The notes below the pieces were generated by a model. It searched no databases. It saw only the letters and a program-made list of their open reading frames with translations, and was not told the origin of the DNA. A program made the translations under genes and the position numbers. Positions 16,753-26,136 of a stretch of DNA of 55,607 nt are shown piece by piece (positions within the stretch are counted from its first letter, which is position 1; each line of letters opens with the position of its first letter). Source of the DNA: Candidatus Dadabacteria bacterium (GTDB lineage Bacteria > Desulfobacterota_D > UBA1144 > Nemesobacterales > UBA2774); the NCBI GenBank assembly GCA_004356555.1, contig SMWY01000002.1, positions 1 to 55,607 of the forward strand, in the 5' to 3' direction.

Positions 16753-17250
16753 ATGAACCCAAATAATGCCTATAATAAATTCATTTTGCATACTCTTCTA
16801 ATCACCTTTTTTATTATAGCTGCTGTGCTTGATGCATCAGCGGCTAAAAGTATTGATGATCAGGTTAAAGAAATTGCATATCTTCTCATGTGCCCGGTTT
16901 GCCAAGGACAAAGCGTTGGAGAATCTAACTCAAACCTCGCCCATGATATGAGAGATATAATTAGAAAGCAGCTAGAAGAGGGAAAATCTAAAGAAGAGAT
17001 CTTAGCTTACTTCGTAAACAGCTACGGAGAGTCAATTCTAGCTTCCCCGCCGCCAAAAGGTATTAATTGGCTATTATGGCTTTTGCCTGGGGTTGCAATA
17101 GTGTTTGGGGGATTAGGAATAATATTATTTTTATACAAATCTCAAAGCAATAAAAACGACGATAAACATACTTCTGAGAACACTAGACCCGAAGTAGATA
17201 ATGATTACATAAAGAGAATCGAAGAAGAATTAGAAAAGGGCGACTCCTAA
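16753..17250 (+). CDS. CcmH-family cytochrome c maturation protein
   Basis: The protein has 165 residues from ATG 16753; an in-frame TTG two codons earlier is less likely. It has a signal sequence, then EIAYLLMCPVCQGQSVGES, the diagnostic CcmH/CycL segment with CPVC at residues 47-50, and the helical bundle RDIIRKQLEEGKSKEEILAY that follows it. One C-terminal membrane helix (LLWLLPGVAIVFGGLGIILF) anchors it facing the periplasm, with a short charged tail. CcmH works with ResA/CcmG and CcmF in delivering reduced apocytochrome. CcmF and CcmE are not in this window. It ends six bases before miaA, which is convergent. Confidence 0.87.
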   Translation: MNPNNAYNKFILHTLLITFFIIAAVLDASAAKSIDDQVKEIAYLLMCPVCQGQSVGESNSNLAHDMRDIIRKQLEEGKSKEEILAYFVNSYGESILASPPPKGINWLLWLLPGVAIVFGGLGIILFLYKSQSNKNDDKHTSENTRPEVDNDYIKRIEEELEKGDS

Positions 17251-17255
17251 GTTAG

Positions 17256-18197
17256 TTACTCTTTGTGATGACCTTCGAAAAACTTCCCGGCAAGATTAAG
17301 AATCTGCTCATTATCACTGTCGGGTTCAAACCATTTGATTTCCTTATCTTTGTTTAACCATGTCATCTGACGCTTAGCAAATCTCTTAGTATCGCGTTTT
17401 ATTAACTCTATAGCCCTTTCAAGATCGACATCTCCGTCAAGGAATTGATTTATCTCCTTATAACCAATTGACTGCATTGGTTTTAAGTCACTTGTATAGC
17501 CCATATCTCTAAGTCTTTTAACTTCATCTACAAGTCCGGCTTCCATCATAGCATCGACTCTTTCGTCAATCCGTTCTCTGAGTGATTCCCTATACAGGGA
17601 AATGCCGATTTTTAGATACTCAAAGTCTTGCTCGTGAAAGCTATGTCGTGATTGTAGTTCAGACATCTTTTGTCCTGTTAGATAGTTAACTTCAAGTGCT
17701 CTTTCAATCCTCACATAATCATTGGGATGGATTTTTGATGCCGATTCCGAATCGAGCAAACAGAGCCTGTCATATACATATGGGAGTCCGAAAATAGACC
17801 TTAATTTTTTTATGTTATCTCTTATTTCCTGATTAGCTGGCAAGCCTTCTATAAGACCTGAAAGTAGAACCTTAACATAAAGATAAGTCCCCCCTACAAT
17901 TATTATATTCTTGCCGCTGTTGTATAGGTTTCCGATGACGGAAGCGGCACGGCTTCTGAACATGCCCGCATTGAAATCTTCATCGGGACTTACGATATCT
18001 ATCAGATGATGTCTTGCTTCTCTAAGCTCTTCTGAGCTAGGTTTAGCCGTACCTATATCAAGATATTTATAAACTTGGAGGGAATCGGCATTGATAATCT
18101 CTCCACCTAGCTTCTTAGCCATATCAATGCCAACAGCGCTCTTTCCTACAGCAGTAGGACCCAAAACAACAATCAGCTTGGGTTTATCAGGTTTCAC
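17256..18197 (-). CDS. miaA: tRNA dimethylallyltransferase MiaA
   Basis: The 313-residue protein begins with the P-loop VLGPTAVGKS (residues 11-20) and has INADSLQVYKYLDIGTAKP, the DMAPP/tRNA region, the HHLIDIVSPDEDF motif and YVRIERALEV. It adds the dimethylallyl group to A37 of tRNAs that read UNN codons, which is needed for accurate decoding. Length is normal. The start is GTG. It is the last gene of the long minus-strand information-processing run, 94 bases after pnp. Confidence 0.95.
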   Translation of the reverse strand: MKPDKPKLIVVLGPTAVGKSAVGIDMAKKLGGEIINADSLQVYKYLDIGTAKPSSEELREARHHLIDIVSPDEDFNAGMFRSRAASVIGNLYNSGKNIIIVGGTYLYVKVLLSGLIEGLPANQEIRDNIKKLRSIFGLPYVYDRLCLLDSESASKIHPNDYVRIERALEVNYLTGQKMSELQSRHSFHEQDFEYLKIGISLYRESLRERIDERVDAMMEAGLVDEVKRLRDMGYTSDLKPMQSIGYKEINQFLDGDVDLERAIELIKRDTKRFAKRQMTWLNKDKEIKWFEPDSDNEQILNLAGKFFEGHHKE

Positions 18198-18291
18198 TTT
18201 CTGAATTAATTACTTCATATTTAAAAACAAAATTTGTCCTAAGTTCAAATAAGTTCGACTTATTCCAAGATAAACTTGTTTCTATAATGCA

Positions 18292-20400
18292 CTATCCCCT
18301 ATAATCCTCTATGTTCTCGTCCAGGGCTTGTTTTCTGCTTAGCCTAATCTTTCCATCGCGCCCTTTCTCGATACATTTAACTAATAACTCGTCATTTTCC
18401 TGAAGAATATCAGTAACTTTTTCGACTCTTTTGGGTTCAAGCTCGGAAATATGTACTAGCCCGTCTTTTCCGTTAGCAAGTTCAACTATTGCCCCAAAAT
18501 CTAAAATCCTCTTTACTGTTCCAAGATAAACTTTACCAACTTCCATTTCTTCAACAATCCCTTCTATGATTTTGATTGCTTTTTTACAAGCTTCTCCATC
18601 TGGAGAGGCAATATTTATAGTCCCTGAGTCGTCTATATCAATCTGCACCCCAGTCAACTCAACAATCTTCTTAATCGTTTTACCGCCGGATCCAATTACG
18701 TCTTTAATCTTGCTCTGCTCGACTTGCATCGTAACAATTCTAGGGGCATATTGAGATATATCTTCTCTTGGTGCCGACATTATTTTGTCCATCTCAGATA
18801 AAATATGCAATCTACCATCTTTAGCCTGATCTAGCGCCTTTGTAAGGATCTCTCTAGTCACTCCGGTAACCTTAATATCCATTTGGAGAGCCGTTATACC
18901 CTTAGTAGTGCCGGCAACTTTAAAATCCATATCTCCCAAATGGTCTTCGTCTCCTAAAATATCTGATAGGATCACAAAATCGTCCTCTTCTTTTATTAGT
19001 CCCATAGCTATGCCGCCAACAGATGCTCTTATCGGAATACCCGCATCCAGCATGGATAAAGTTCCACCACATACAGTGGCCATTGAAGATGAACCGTTTG
19101 ATTCAAGAATTTCAGATACTATACGCAGAGTGTAGGGAAAATCTTCTCTATTAGGCAGAACTGAAGCAAGCGCTCTTTCCGCAAGTGCTCCATGCCCTAT
19201 CTCTCTACGCCCTGGGCCTAATCTGAATGAAGTTTCACCCACGCTGTATGGTGGAAAATTGTAGTGCAGCATAAAGGTCTTTGTAATGTCACCTTCAAGA
19301 GAATCTATTCTCTGCTCGTCATATTTGGTTCCTAGAGTTACGGTAACGGCAGCTTGAGTCTCCCCTCTGGTAAAAACTGCAGAACCGTGGACTCGGGGAA
19401 GAAAACCAACCTCGCCGCTTATCGGTCTGACATCTGTGTATCCTCTATTATCAAGTCTCTTCTTGTCATTTACTATGAGTCCTCTTACGGATTCTTTTAA
19501 TAATTTTTCAAAGACTTTTGAGATATCTACTTCAGTATCAGGGTATAAAGAACTTATATGCTCTTCCGTATCACTATAAACTTTCTTTATACTGTCATTT
19601 CTTTCTGTTTTAGATGATATCGTGATTGTTTCTTTTAATTTGTCCTCGGCAAAAGAAATAACTTTATTATTAAAATCCTCATCTTCTTCTAGTGGATCGA
19701 GCACACGTTTTTCTATGTCCATTCCAGAGACTAAATCCTCTTGAACCTTTATGAACTCTTGAATACTTTCATGAGCAAACATAAGAGCATCCACAATGTC
19801 AGATTCAGAAACTTCATTTGCCCCCCCTTCAACCATGACGATAGCTTCCTTAGTCCCGGCGACAATAATATTCATGTCACTTTCTTCAATTTCACTCTTT
19901 ATAGGATTACAAATAAACTCTCCTCCCACTCGAGCGACCCTAACAGCAGCAATAGGACCGGCAAAAGGAACATCTGAGACCATAAGTGCCGCTGATGCCG
20001 CGGTTACAGATAATACATCAGGATCATGGTCCAGATCAGATGAAAACACCGTAATAATTATTTGAGTCTGATATGTAAATTCCTTAGGAATTAGGGGTCT
20101 AATAGGTCTATCTATAAGTCTTGAAGTTAGAACTTCTTTTTCATTAGGTCTTCCTTCTCTTTTAAAAAATCCCCCCGGTATCTTCCCGGCCGCAGCAGAT
20201 TTTTCCTGATAATTAATCGTTAAAGGTAAGAAATCTTCACCTTCTGTTTTTTCCTTCGCAGCAACTAGTGTAGCCAGTACTACAGTATCCCCATAGCGAG
20301 CTAATACAGCACCACTAGTCTGTTTTGCAAGTGTTCCGGTTTCAAGCCCAAATGTTGTACCAAATACCTGAGCTTCAACCTTCTTAGGTTTAATAATCAA
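18292..20400 (-). CDS. pnp: Polyribonucleotide nucleotidyltransferase (PNPase)
   Basis: The 702-residue protein has two RNase PH-like domains, the second with RGETQAAVTVTLGT and MLHYNFPPYSVGE, and the linking helical domain. These are followed by a KH domain (IKDVIGSGGKTIKKI, near 560) and an S1 domain (GKVYLGTVKRILDFGAIVEL, near 625). It degrades RNA from the 3' end using phosphate and is a degradosome component in many bacteria. The start codon is TTG, supported by GGAGG seven bases upstream. rpsO lies just upstream, the conserved rpsO-pnp pair. Confidence 0.96.
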   Translation of the reverse strand: MIIKPKKVEAQVFGTTFGLETGTLAKQTSGAVLARYGDTVVLATLVAAKEKTEGEDFLPLTINYQEKSAAAGKIPGGFFKREGRPNEKEVLTSRLIDRPIRPLIPKEFTYQTQIIITVFSSDLDHDPDVLSVTAASAALMVSDVPFAGPIAAVRVARVGGEFICNPIKSEIEESDMNIIVAGTKEAIVMVEGGANEVSESDIVDALMFAHESIQEFIKVQEDLVSGMDIEKRVLDPLEEDEDFNNKVISFAEDKLKETITISSKTERNDSIKKVYSDTEEHISSLYPDTEVDISKVFEKLLKESVRGLIVNDKKRLDNRGYTDVRPISGEVGFLPRVHGSAVFTRGETQAAVTVTLGTKYDEQRIDSLEGDITKTFMLHYNFPPYSVGETSFRLGPGRREIGHGALAERALASVLPNREDFPYTLRIVSEILESNGSSSMATVCGGTLSMLDAGIPIRASVGGIAMGLIKEEDDFVILSDILGDEDHLGDMDFKVAGTTKGITALQMDIKVTGVTREILTKALDQAKDGRLHILSEMDKIMSAPREDISQYAPRIVTMQVEQSKIKDVIGSGGKTIKKIVELTGVQIDIDDSGTINIASPDGEACKKAIKIIEGIVEEMEVGKVYLGTVKRILDFGAIVELANGKDGLVHISELEPKRVEKVTDILQENDELLVKCIEKGRDGKIRLSRKQALDENIEDYRG

Positions 20401-20421
20401 TACACTTCCTCCTTAATAACT

Positions 20422-20691
20422 CTACTTTCTCAGTCCGAGTCTTTGTATGAGTCCCGGATATTTTTCCGGGCTGCTCTTTTTAATGTAATTTAATAACCTT
20501 CTTCTTCTGGCAACAAGGAGTACAAGTCCACGTCTGGAATGAAAATCCTTGGGTGCATTACTCATATGAACAGTGAGATCTGCTATTCTACGAGAAAGAA
20601 TGCCTACCTGAACTTCAGGAGAACCAACATCTTTGTCATGAACTGCAAACTCGCTGATTATTTGAGATTTATCCTCTGTATCAAGCGCCAT
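20422..20691 (-). CDS. rpsO: 30S ribosomal protein S15
   Basis: The protein has 89 residues, exactly the family length. It contains the full S15 pattern: SPEVQVGILSRRI, LTVHMSNAPKDFHSRRGL and LVARRRRLLNYIK. It binds 16S rRNA at an early step of small-subunit assembly. A GAAGGAGG ribosome site precedes the ATG. It lies between truB and pnp, the usual order. Confidence 0.97.
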   Translation of the reverse strand: MALDTEDKSQIISEFAVHDKDVGSPEVQVGILSRRIADLTVHMSNAPKDFHSRRGLVLLVARRRRLLNYIKKSSPEKYPGLIQRLGLRK

Positions 20692-20776
20692 TTACTGCCT
20701 CCTTCTTTCTATCATTATTTAACCCACCATTATTTAACCCGCATTATTAACTCAGCCGCATTTAACTCTGGCGTAA

Positions 20777-21688
20777 TTAATTAAACACTCTGAGTAATTT
20801 AAAAACAATCGTTTGGTCATCCAAATCACCCAGCTCAGATGAATCCACCTTTGCCTGAGTTATGGAAACCAAGCTCAAATTCTCATAAAACTTTAAATGA
20901 TCTCCAGCTTCAAAGTCTGGGAGGTCATTTAAATTCATATGAGATTTCTTAATTTGTTTGCCCAGCCTGATTTGACTGGCCAAATCAGAAGAGACTTTTA
21001 CCTCTTTCATATGTGATAGGACATCATTTAATGATTTTAATTCAATATGCCCACTCTTAATATCTTCTATTGTTACAGCTTCTTCTATCGTAAATCCATC
21101 GCTTTCAATTCTTCTAAGATCAGTTAAATGCCCCCCGCATCCTAGATCATTGGAAATGTCCGATGCAAGTACTCTAATATAAGTGCCCCGAGAGCATTCT
21201 ACCATAAACCTAATAAACGGCGGATTAAACTCCAACAGCTCTATTCGATTAATAGTTACTTCTCTAGGAGTTCTTTCAACCTCTATTCCTTTCCTCGCTA
21301 ATTTATATAGCCTAACACCATCTTTTTTTATAGCTGAAAACATGGGAGGAATTTGATTAATTTTACCCTTATATTTAGAAAATACATCAATTACAGCACT
21401 TTTATTTAAAATTCCAGGATCGAGCTCTTTGATAACTTGCCCTGTATTATCCAATGTGTCAGTTGATATACCAAGATGAATAAGCGCTTCATATTTCTTA
21501 AAATCATTCTTCATATACGGAATTATTTTTGTAGCCTTATTAAAACAAATAGGCAATACTCCTGTGGCGAAGGGGTCAAGTGTACCGGTATGTCCAGCAC
21601 GTTTGGCCTTAATAATCTTATTCACCTCAGATACTGCCTTATGAGATGTAATTCCCTTGGGTTTATCGAGGACAAGCACACCGTTCAT
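20777..21688 (-). CDS. truB: tRNA pseudouridine(55) synthase TruB
   Basis: The 303-residue protein has the TruB N-terminus GVLVLDKPKGITSHKAV, the catalytic motif AGHTGTLDPFATGVLP with the nucleophilic Asp, and the later YIRVLASDIS segment and a C-terminal PUA-like region. It converts U55 of tRNAs to pseudouridine. Its ATG overlaps the TGA of nrnA, which indicates coupled translation. Confidence 0.95.
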   Translation of the reverse strand: MNGVLVLDKPKGITSHKAVSEVNKIIKAKRAGHTGTLDPFATGVLPICFNKATKIIPYMKNDFKKYEALIHLGISTDTLDNTGQVIKELDPGILNKSAVIDVFSKYKGKINQIPPMFSAIKKDGVRLYKLARKGIEVERTPREVTINRIELLEFNPPFIRFMVECSRGTYIRVLASDISNDLGCGGHLTDLRRIESDGFTIEEAVTIEDIKSGHIELKSLNDVLSHMKEVKVSSDLASQIRLGKQIKKSHMNLNDLPDFEAGDHLKFYENLSLVSITQAKVDSSELGDLDDQTIVFKLLRVFN

Positions 21689-22659
21689 CCTAGAGCCTCT
21701 TCGATAGTGCTAATTACTTTATTTTTAACATCCACAATATTACCTTGAACCGAGCACCCGGCAGCTCTAGCATGGCCTCCGCCGCCAAAGCTCTCAGCAA
21801 TCTTTGCTACATTTAGATTTCCCTTGGATCTTAGACTCATTTTCCACTCCGAATCTCCCTCTTGCCTGAATAATATAGCAACTTCGACCCCCTTTATACT
21901 ACGTGGTATATTGACCATCCCTTCAGTGTCTTCCCTTGTAGTACCGGTTTCCTGAAACATATCTTTATCAACAAAAATCGATGCAATATTTTTATTTTCA
22001 GTAATATCTAGAGTAGGAATAACCAATTTTAGAAGTTCGATCTTTCTTAAGGGTTCATTCTCATAAAGAGCTTGTGATATCTGAGAAGGATCCGCTCCAC
22101 CTTGAACTAGTTCAGCAGCTACTTTCAAAGTATCCGAATTAGTATTTGAGTAGCTAAAAGAACCTGTATCACTAACAATAGTGGTATAGATATTTTGTGA
22201 AATAGACTCATCCATTTCTATATCCAAAGCTTTTAATACTGTATAAATCATCATTCCGGTTGAAGAAGCGGTTTGATCAAGCAGGTGTAAGTCAGCTGAA
22301 GAATCACTAGTCTCATGGTGATCAATAATGACTACCTTTTTACAGTTATCTGATCTTGCATAATCTTCAAATTCTTTGCCCGCCCTGTTGGTACCAGTAC
22401 AATCCACGGCAAATGCAACGTCAAAAGGACCTTCTATCTCATTTATAGAACTCACGATTTTATCAGAATGAGGAAGGAATTCCAAAATCTCGGGCACACC
22501 ATCTTTACTGTAGAATTTAACGTTCTTTCCAATTTTTTCGAGCCCCAACCCTAGACCCAGCATGGAGCCCAGCGCATCGCCATCAGGATTTTGATGAGAG
22601 GTAATAAGTATTTTTTTTGATTCCCTGATTAGATCCAGGACCTTCTCAAGTTCATTCAT
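21685..22659 (-). CDS. nrnA: DHH/DHHA1 phosphoesterase, bifunctional oligoribonuclease/pAp-phosphatase NrnA
   Basis: The protein has 324 residues from ATG 22659; an upstream ATG at 22707 would overlap rbfA by 56 bases. Motifs are SHQNPDGDALGSMLGLGL (the first Asp pair), VDCTGTNRAG, the signature DHHETSD, TTIVSDTGSFSYSNT, and the C-terminal DHHA1 motif GGGGHARAAG. The enzyme removes short oligoribonucleotides and 3'-phosphoadenosine 5'-phosphate. Placing it beside rbfA and truB is common. Confidence 0.92.
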   Translation of the reverse strand: MNELEKVLDLIRESKKILITSHQNPDGDALGSMLGLGLGLEKIGKNVKFYSKDGVPEILEFLPHSDKIVSSINEIEGPFDVAFAVDCTGTNRAGKEFEDYARSDNCKKVVIIDHHETSDSSADLHLLDQTASSTGMMIYTVLKALDIEMDESISQNIYTTIVSDTGSFSYSNTNSDTLKVAAELVQGGADPSQISQALYENEPLRKIELLKLVIPTLDITENKNIASIFVDKDMFQETGTTREDTEGMVNIPRSIKGVEVAILFRQEGDSEWKMSLRSKGNLNVAKIAESFGGGGHARAAGCSVQGNIVDVKNKVISTIEEALG

Positions 22660-23008
22660 CAGCACCAATCTCTCTAAGTACTTCATCCACTTTATAGCCC
22701 GTTTCAAGAGCTATATCAAATTTAAACTCTAAATCAGGAATTTTTCTCATTTTTAATTTCTTGGAAAGCCTCGTTTTAATGAACCCCTTTGCGCTTTGGA
22801 GACCTTTAAGAACCTCATCTTTATCTACGCCATCTTCCATAACAGAAAAGAATATACTTGCAAGGCTCAGATTATCCGATACTTTTACACCCGTAATAAA
22901 GGCTAAGCTGGCACGTGGGTCCTTTACCTCACCTCTAAGGATCATTTGCGATACTTCTTTAATGATTAAGTCCGAAACTCTAGCTGCCCTTTTAAAAGTA
23001 GGTGGCAA
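22652..23008 (-). CDS. rbfA: 30S ribosome-binding factor A
   Basis: The 118-residue protein has the RbfA pattern: RAARVSDLIIKEVSQMIL at the start, VKDPR...FITGVKVSDNL, and a final IPDLEFKFDIALETGYKV. RbfA helps mature the 5' end of 16S rRNA. The start is TTG with GGGAG six bases upstream. The TGA stop lies inside the first codons of nrnA. Confidence 0.93.
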   Translation of the reverse strand: MPPTFKRAARVSDLIIKEVSQMILRGEVKDPRASLAFITGVKVSDNLSLASIFFSVMEDGVDKDEVLKGLQSAKGFIKTRLSKKLKMRKIPDLEFKFDIALETGYKVDEVLREIGADE

Positions 23009-23020
23009 AGAAAACTCCCT

Positions 23021-23311
23021 CTAAAAATTTATTATTTCAAGCTCACGGCTTCCCATTTGAACAACCCCTGTTGATTCTATAAAGCCAGTAACCTGATCAA
23101 GGATAGAATTCACATGGCGTTTATCATTGCTAACGAATGAGATTCCAATCGTTGCTTTTTGCAAGAGATCATTTGAACCTACTTCAGCAATTGAAATGTT
23201 GTTATATCTGGATTTTGCTCTGTGAATCAAGCTTTTTAGGATCCGCCTTTTATCTTTAAGCGATCTATTACCATCCATATATAAATCAAATCTTAATATT
23301 CCTATTACCAT
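23021..23311 (-). CDS. DUF503 (YlxP-like) protein
   Basis: The 96-residue protein opens with MVIGILRFDLYMDGNRSLKD, then KRRILKSLIHRAKSRYNNIS and IAEVGSNDLLQKATIGI. This is the DUF503 pattern found between infB and rbfA in many bacteria (YlxP in Bacillus). The fold is ferredoxin-like. The function is unknown but is presumed to relate to ribosome assembly because of its constant neighbours. Confidence 0.88.
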   Translation of the reverse strand: MVIGILRFDLYMDGNRSLKDKRRILKSLIHRAKSRYNNISIAEVGSNDLLQKATIGISFVSNDKRHVNSILDQVTGFIESTGVVQMGSRELEIINF

Positions 23312-23317
23312 TTACTA

Positions 23318-25939
23318 TTAAAGCTCTTGTTTAAATTCTTCAAACATAAAGAACTCAAAAGTATCTCCGACCTTAACATCGTTAAATCGTTCAATTGTAA
23401 TACCGCACTCATAACCCGTATTTACTTCTTTTGCATCATCTTTAAAACGTTTAAGGGATGAGAGTTTGCCCTCAAATATTACTACACTGTCTCTTAAAAT
23501 CCTAACATTACTGTCCCTTGTAGCCTTCCCATCATTAACCACACAGCCAGCAATTGTGCCAATTCTTGAAATATTAAAAGTTTCCTTAACCTCGGCATGA
23601 CCGGTAATCTTTTCTTCTATGATAGGATCTAAAAGCCCTTCCATAGAATTTCTGACTCTATCTATCAGGTTGTATATTATAGTATGGAGTTCAAGAGAAA
23701 TTCCTTCTCTCTCAGATAACTTTAGAGCTTTTACATCAGGTCTGACATTAAATCCAACTATGATTGCATTTGTAGTACTGGCTAGAATTACATCGGTTTC
23801 GTTCACTCCCCCAACTCCAGAGTGAACTATTTTTACCTGGCATTTATCAGTGCTTAATTTGATTATTGACTCTCTAACCGCCTCTACCGACCCCTGAGTA
23901 TCGGCTTTGATAATTAATGCAAGCTCTTTTACCTCTTCTTCCTCGAGTGCTTCAAATAAATTCTCAAGTGAAGGCCTTATTTCCTTAGCTGCTAGTGCCT
24001 CTCTTTGCTTTGTTTCTCTATGGGCAACGACATCTTTAGCTACCTTCTCATCTTCAACTGCATAAAAACGCTCTCCAGCCTGTGGAACTCCAGAAAAGCC
24101 CATTACTTCGACCGGAATTGAGGGTCCTGCCTCATCTACCCTTCCCCCTTTATCATCAATAAGCGCTCTAACCTTTCCATAAGTTGTTCCGGCCACAACC
24201 GTATCTCCAACCCGAAGAGTTCCTTCGCTAACAATTACAGTAGCAACCGGTCCCCTGCCCTTATCCAAGATGGCCTCAATGACAAAACCATTGGCTCTTT
24301 TTCCATTATCCGCTTTAAGCTCAAGTATATCGGCCTGGAGTAAGACAAGCTCTAGTAATTCCTTAATACCTGTATTTTCTTTAGCAGAAACCTCTGCGAA
24401 AAGAGTATCTCCACCCCAATCTTCTGAAAGTAATCCTAATTCCGAAAGTTCTCGTTTAATTTTTTCAGGTTCAGCATCAGGTTTATCTATTTTGTTTACT
24501 GCTACAATTATAGGAACTTCAGCTGCCTTAGCATGATTCACTGCCTCAACAGTTTGAGGCATAACACCATCATCAGCAGCAACAACAAGAATTACAACAT
24601 CTGTAACCTTTGCCCCGCGGGCCCTCATTGCAGTAAAAGCTTCATGTCCAGGTGTATCGACAAATGCAACTTTCCTACCGTTAACTTCTACAGAATAAGC
24701 ACCGATGTGCTGTGTAATTCCTCCAGCTTCACCTTCAGCAACTTTGGCCTTTCTAATTGTATCCAGCAGTGTGGTTTTCCCATGATCCACATGTCCCATT
24801 ACAGTCACTACCGGGGGACGTGGAGAAAGTTCATTATCTGTAGTATCATCAGCTTCTAGAAGAAGATCTTCTTCTTCAAAGATGTCAACAAGTACTTCAA
24901 AACCGTACTCTTGGGCAAGTAGAGCTGCTGTTTCATGATCGATACTTTGATTTATTGTAACGGTAACACCCAAAGATATAAGTTTTCTAATTAATTCGCC
25001 TGCCTTAAGGCTCATCAACTTGGCAAGCTCACCAACATTAATCGATTCACCGATTTTAACAACACGTTTTGAGGATCTAGCTGGAAATGGGATAATATCA
25101 GCTGAGACATCTCCTCCAATTGAAGGTTTCGTTGATCTCAAATTATCCCTTGAACGCCTATCTGAAGTTCTTCCTCTTTGGGCACTATTGGAAGTTGATC
25201 TTGGCTTAGAACGTCCTCCTTCTACCAGGTACTCTCTTCTCTTTCCGGGAAGTTTGGCTCTAAAGGCTTTTCTCAATTCTTCAAGAGTATCCTCATCGAT
25301 TATCTCTTCACGTTTAGGCTTTACCTTTTTACCTTTTTTCTTAAATTTCTTTGCAGTCTCATCCTGGGCTTCTTTTTCAGTTTTATCTTTTATGTGTTTA
25401 ACGCTATCCGATTTGATTTCTTTAATATCTAAGGATTCGTCCTTAAATTCTTCAGTGACTCCTTGTGCAAATTCAGTTTTATCAGCCAGATCTACATTTT
25501 GTTTCTGATTTTCTTCCTGAGCTTGGGTTTCCTGCACTACATCCTCTTGCTGTACTTTAGCTTCAATTTGCTCAAGTCCTTCTATTGTATCTGGCGTACT
25601 TGGAATAGGTGCTATGTCTATTTTTTCAGCTTCAGGCTCTATTACTTTTTTCTTCCTACGTAGAACGACTCTAGAACCTTTTCTTCTCTCAACTACTTCT
25701 TCACCGCTTTCAGTTCGGAATACTCTAACTTTTTCCATCTCTTCACTCGGAGTTTTTTGAGCTTGAGGTTCATTGCTATTCTGCGCTCCAATTTTATCTA
25801 TAATTTTTTTTGCTTCTTCAGCTGAAATAGAACTGGCGTGACTTTTCACAGATATACCTAAACCTTTAGCAACTTTTACTATTTCTTTACTAGGTTTATC
25901 TATATCACGAGAGAGTTCGTAAACTCTTATATTTGTCAT
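23318..25939 (-). CDS. infB: Translation initiation factor IF-2
   Basis: The protein has 873 residues from ATG 25939, giving the typical N-terminus MTNIRVYELSRDIDKPSKEI; an in-frame ATG ten codons earlier precedes a run that does not fit the family. A long charged N-terminal region (about 60-300) is followed by PPVVTVMGHVDHGKTTLLDT (G1), DTPGHEAFTAMRARG (G3), AVNKIDKP (G4), and the two OB-like domains. It brings initiator tRNA to the 30S subunit. Between nusA and infB there are 200 bases without a gene, where many bacteria keep ylxR and ylxQ. A short hairpin (ATAAACT/AGTTTAT) lies 45 bases before the start. Confidence 0.95.
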   Translation of the reverse strand: MTNIRVYELSRDIDKPSKEIVKVAKGLGISVKSHASSISAEEAKKIIDKIGAQNSNEPQAQKTPSEEMEKVRVFRTESGEEVVERRKGSRVVLRRKKKVIEPEAEKIDIAPIPSTPDTIEGLEQIEAKVQQEDVVQETQAQEENQKQNVDLADKTEFAQGVTEEFKDESLDIKEIKSDSVKHIKDKTEKEAQDETAKKFKKKGKKVKPKREEIIDEDTLEELRKAFRAKLPGKRREYLVEGGRSKPRSTSNSAQRGRTSDRRSRDNLRSTKPSIGGDVSADIIPFPARSSKRVVKIGESINVGELAKLMSLKAGELIRKLISLGVTVTINQSIDHETAALLAQEYGFEVLVDIFEEEDLLLEADDTTDNELSPRPPVVTVMGHVDHGKTTLLDTIRKAKVAEGEAGGITQHIGAYSVEVNGRKVAFVDTPGHEAFTAMRARGAKVTDVVILVVAADDGVMPQTVEAVNHAKAAEVPIIVAVNKIDKPDAEPEKIKRELSELGLLSEDWGGDTLFAEVSAKENTGIKELLELVLLQADILELKADNGKRANGFVIEAILDKGRGPVATVIVSEGTLRVGDTVVAGTTYGKVRALIDDKGGRVDEAGPSIPVEVMGFSGVPQAGERFYAVEDEKVAKDVVAHRETKQREALAAKEIRPSLENLFEALEEEEVKELALIIKADTQGSVEAVRESIIKLSTDKCQVKIVHSGVGGVNETDVILASTTNAIIVGFNVRPDVKALKLSEREGISLELHTIIYNLIDRVRNSMEGLLDPIIEEKITGHAEVKETFNISRIGTIAGCVVNDGKATRDSNVRILRDSVVIFEGKLSSLKRFKDDAKEVNTGYECGITIERFNDVKVGDTFEFFMFEEFKQEL

Positions 25940-26136
25940 ATATACACATCCGTCATTTAACAAAATCAATCATTTTAAATTATAAACTTTGAGTTTATCT
26001 AAGAAAGGCTACCAAAGTTTAGTTAACTATGCAAAAGAGAGCTAAAGCAATATGATCCTTAGATGTCTTAAAAAATTGAGAAATGTTAATTATACTTTAA
26101 GAAGCTCTTAAACCAACCTCTCCTAAACTCCGCTCT

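Noticed and set aside
22660..22707. Upstream in-frame start for nrnA
   Set aside because: It would overlap rbfA by 56 bases; the family N-terminus fits the ATG at 22659.
26030..26136. Hairpin-like sequence and possible gene (ylxR/ylxQ) between nusA and infB
   Set aside because: No frame with family features; only a weak ATAAACT/AGTTTAT hairpin nearer infB.
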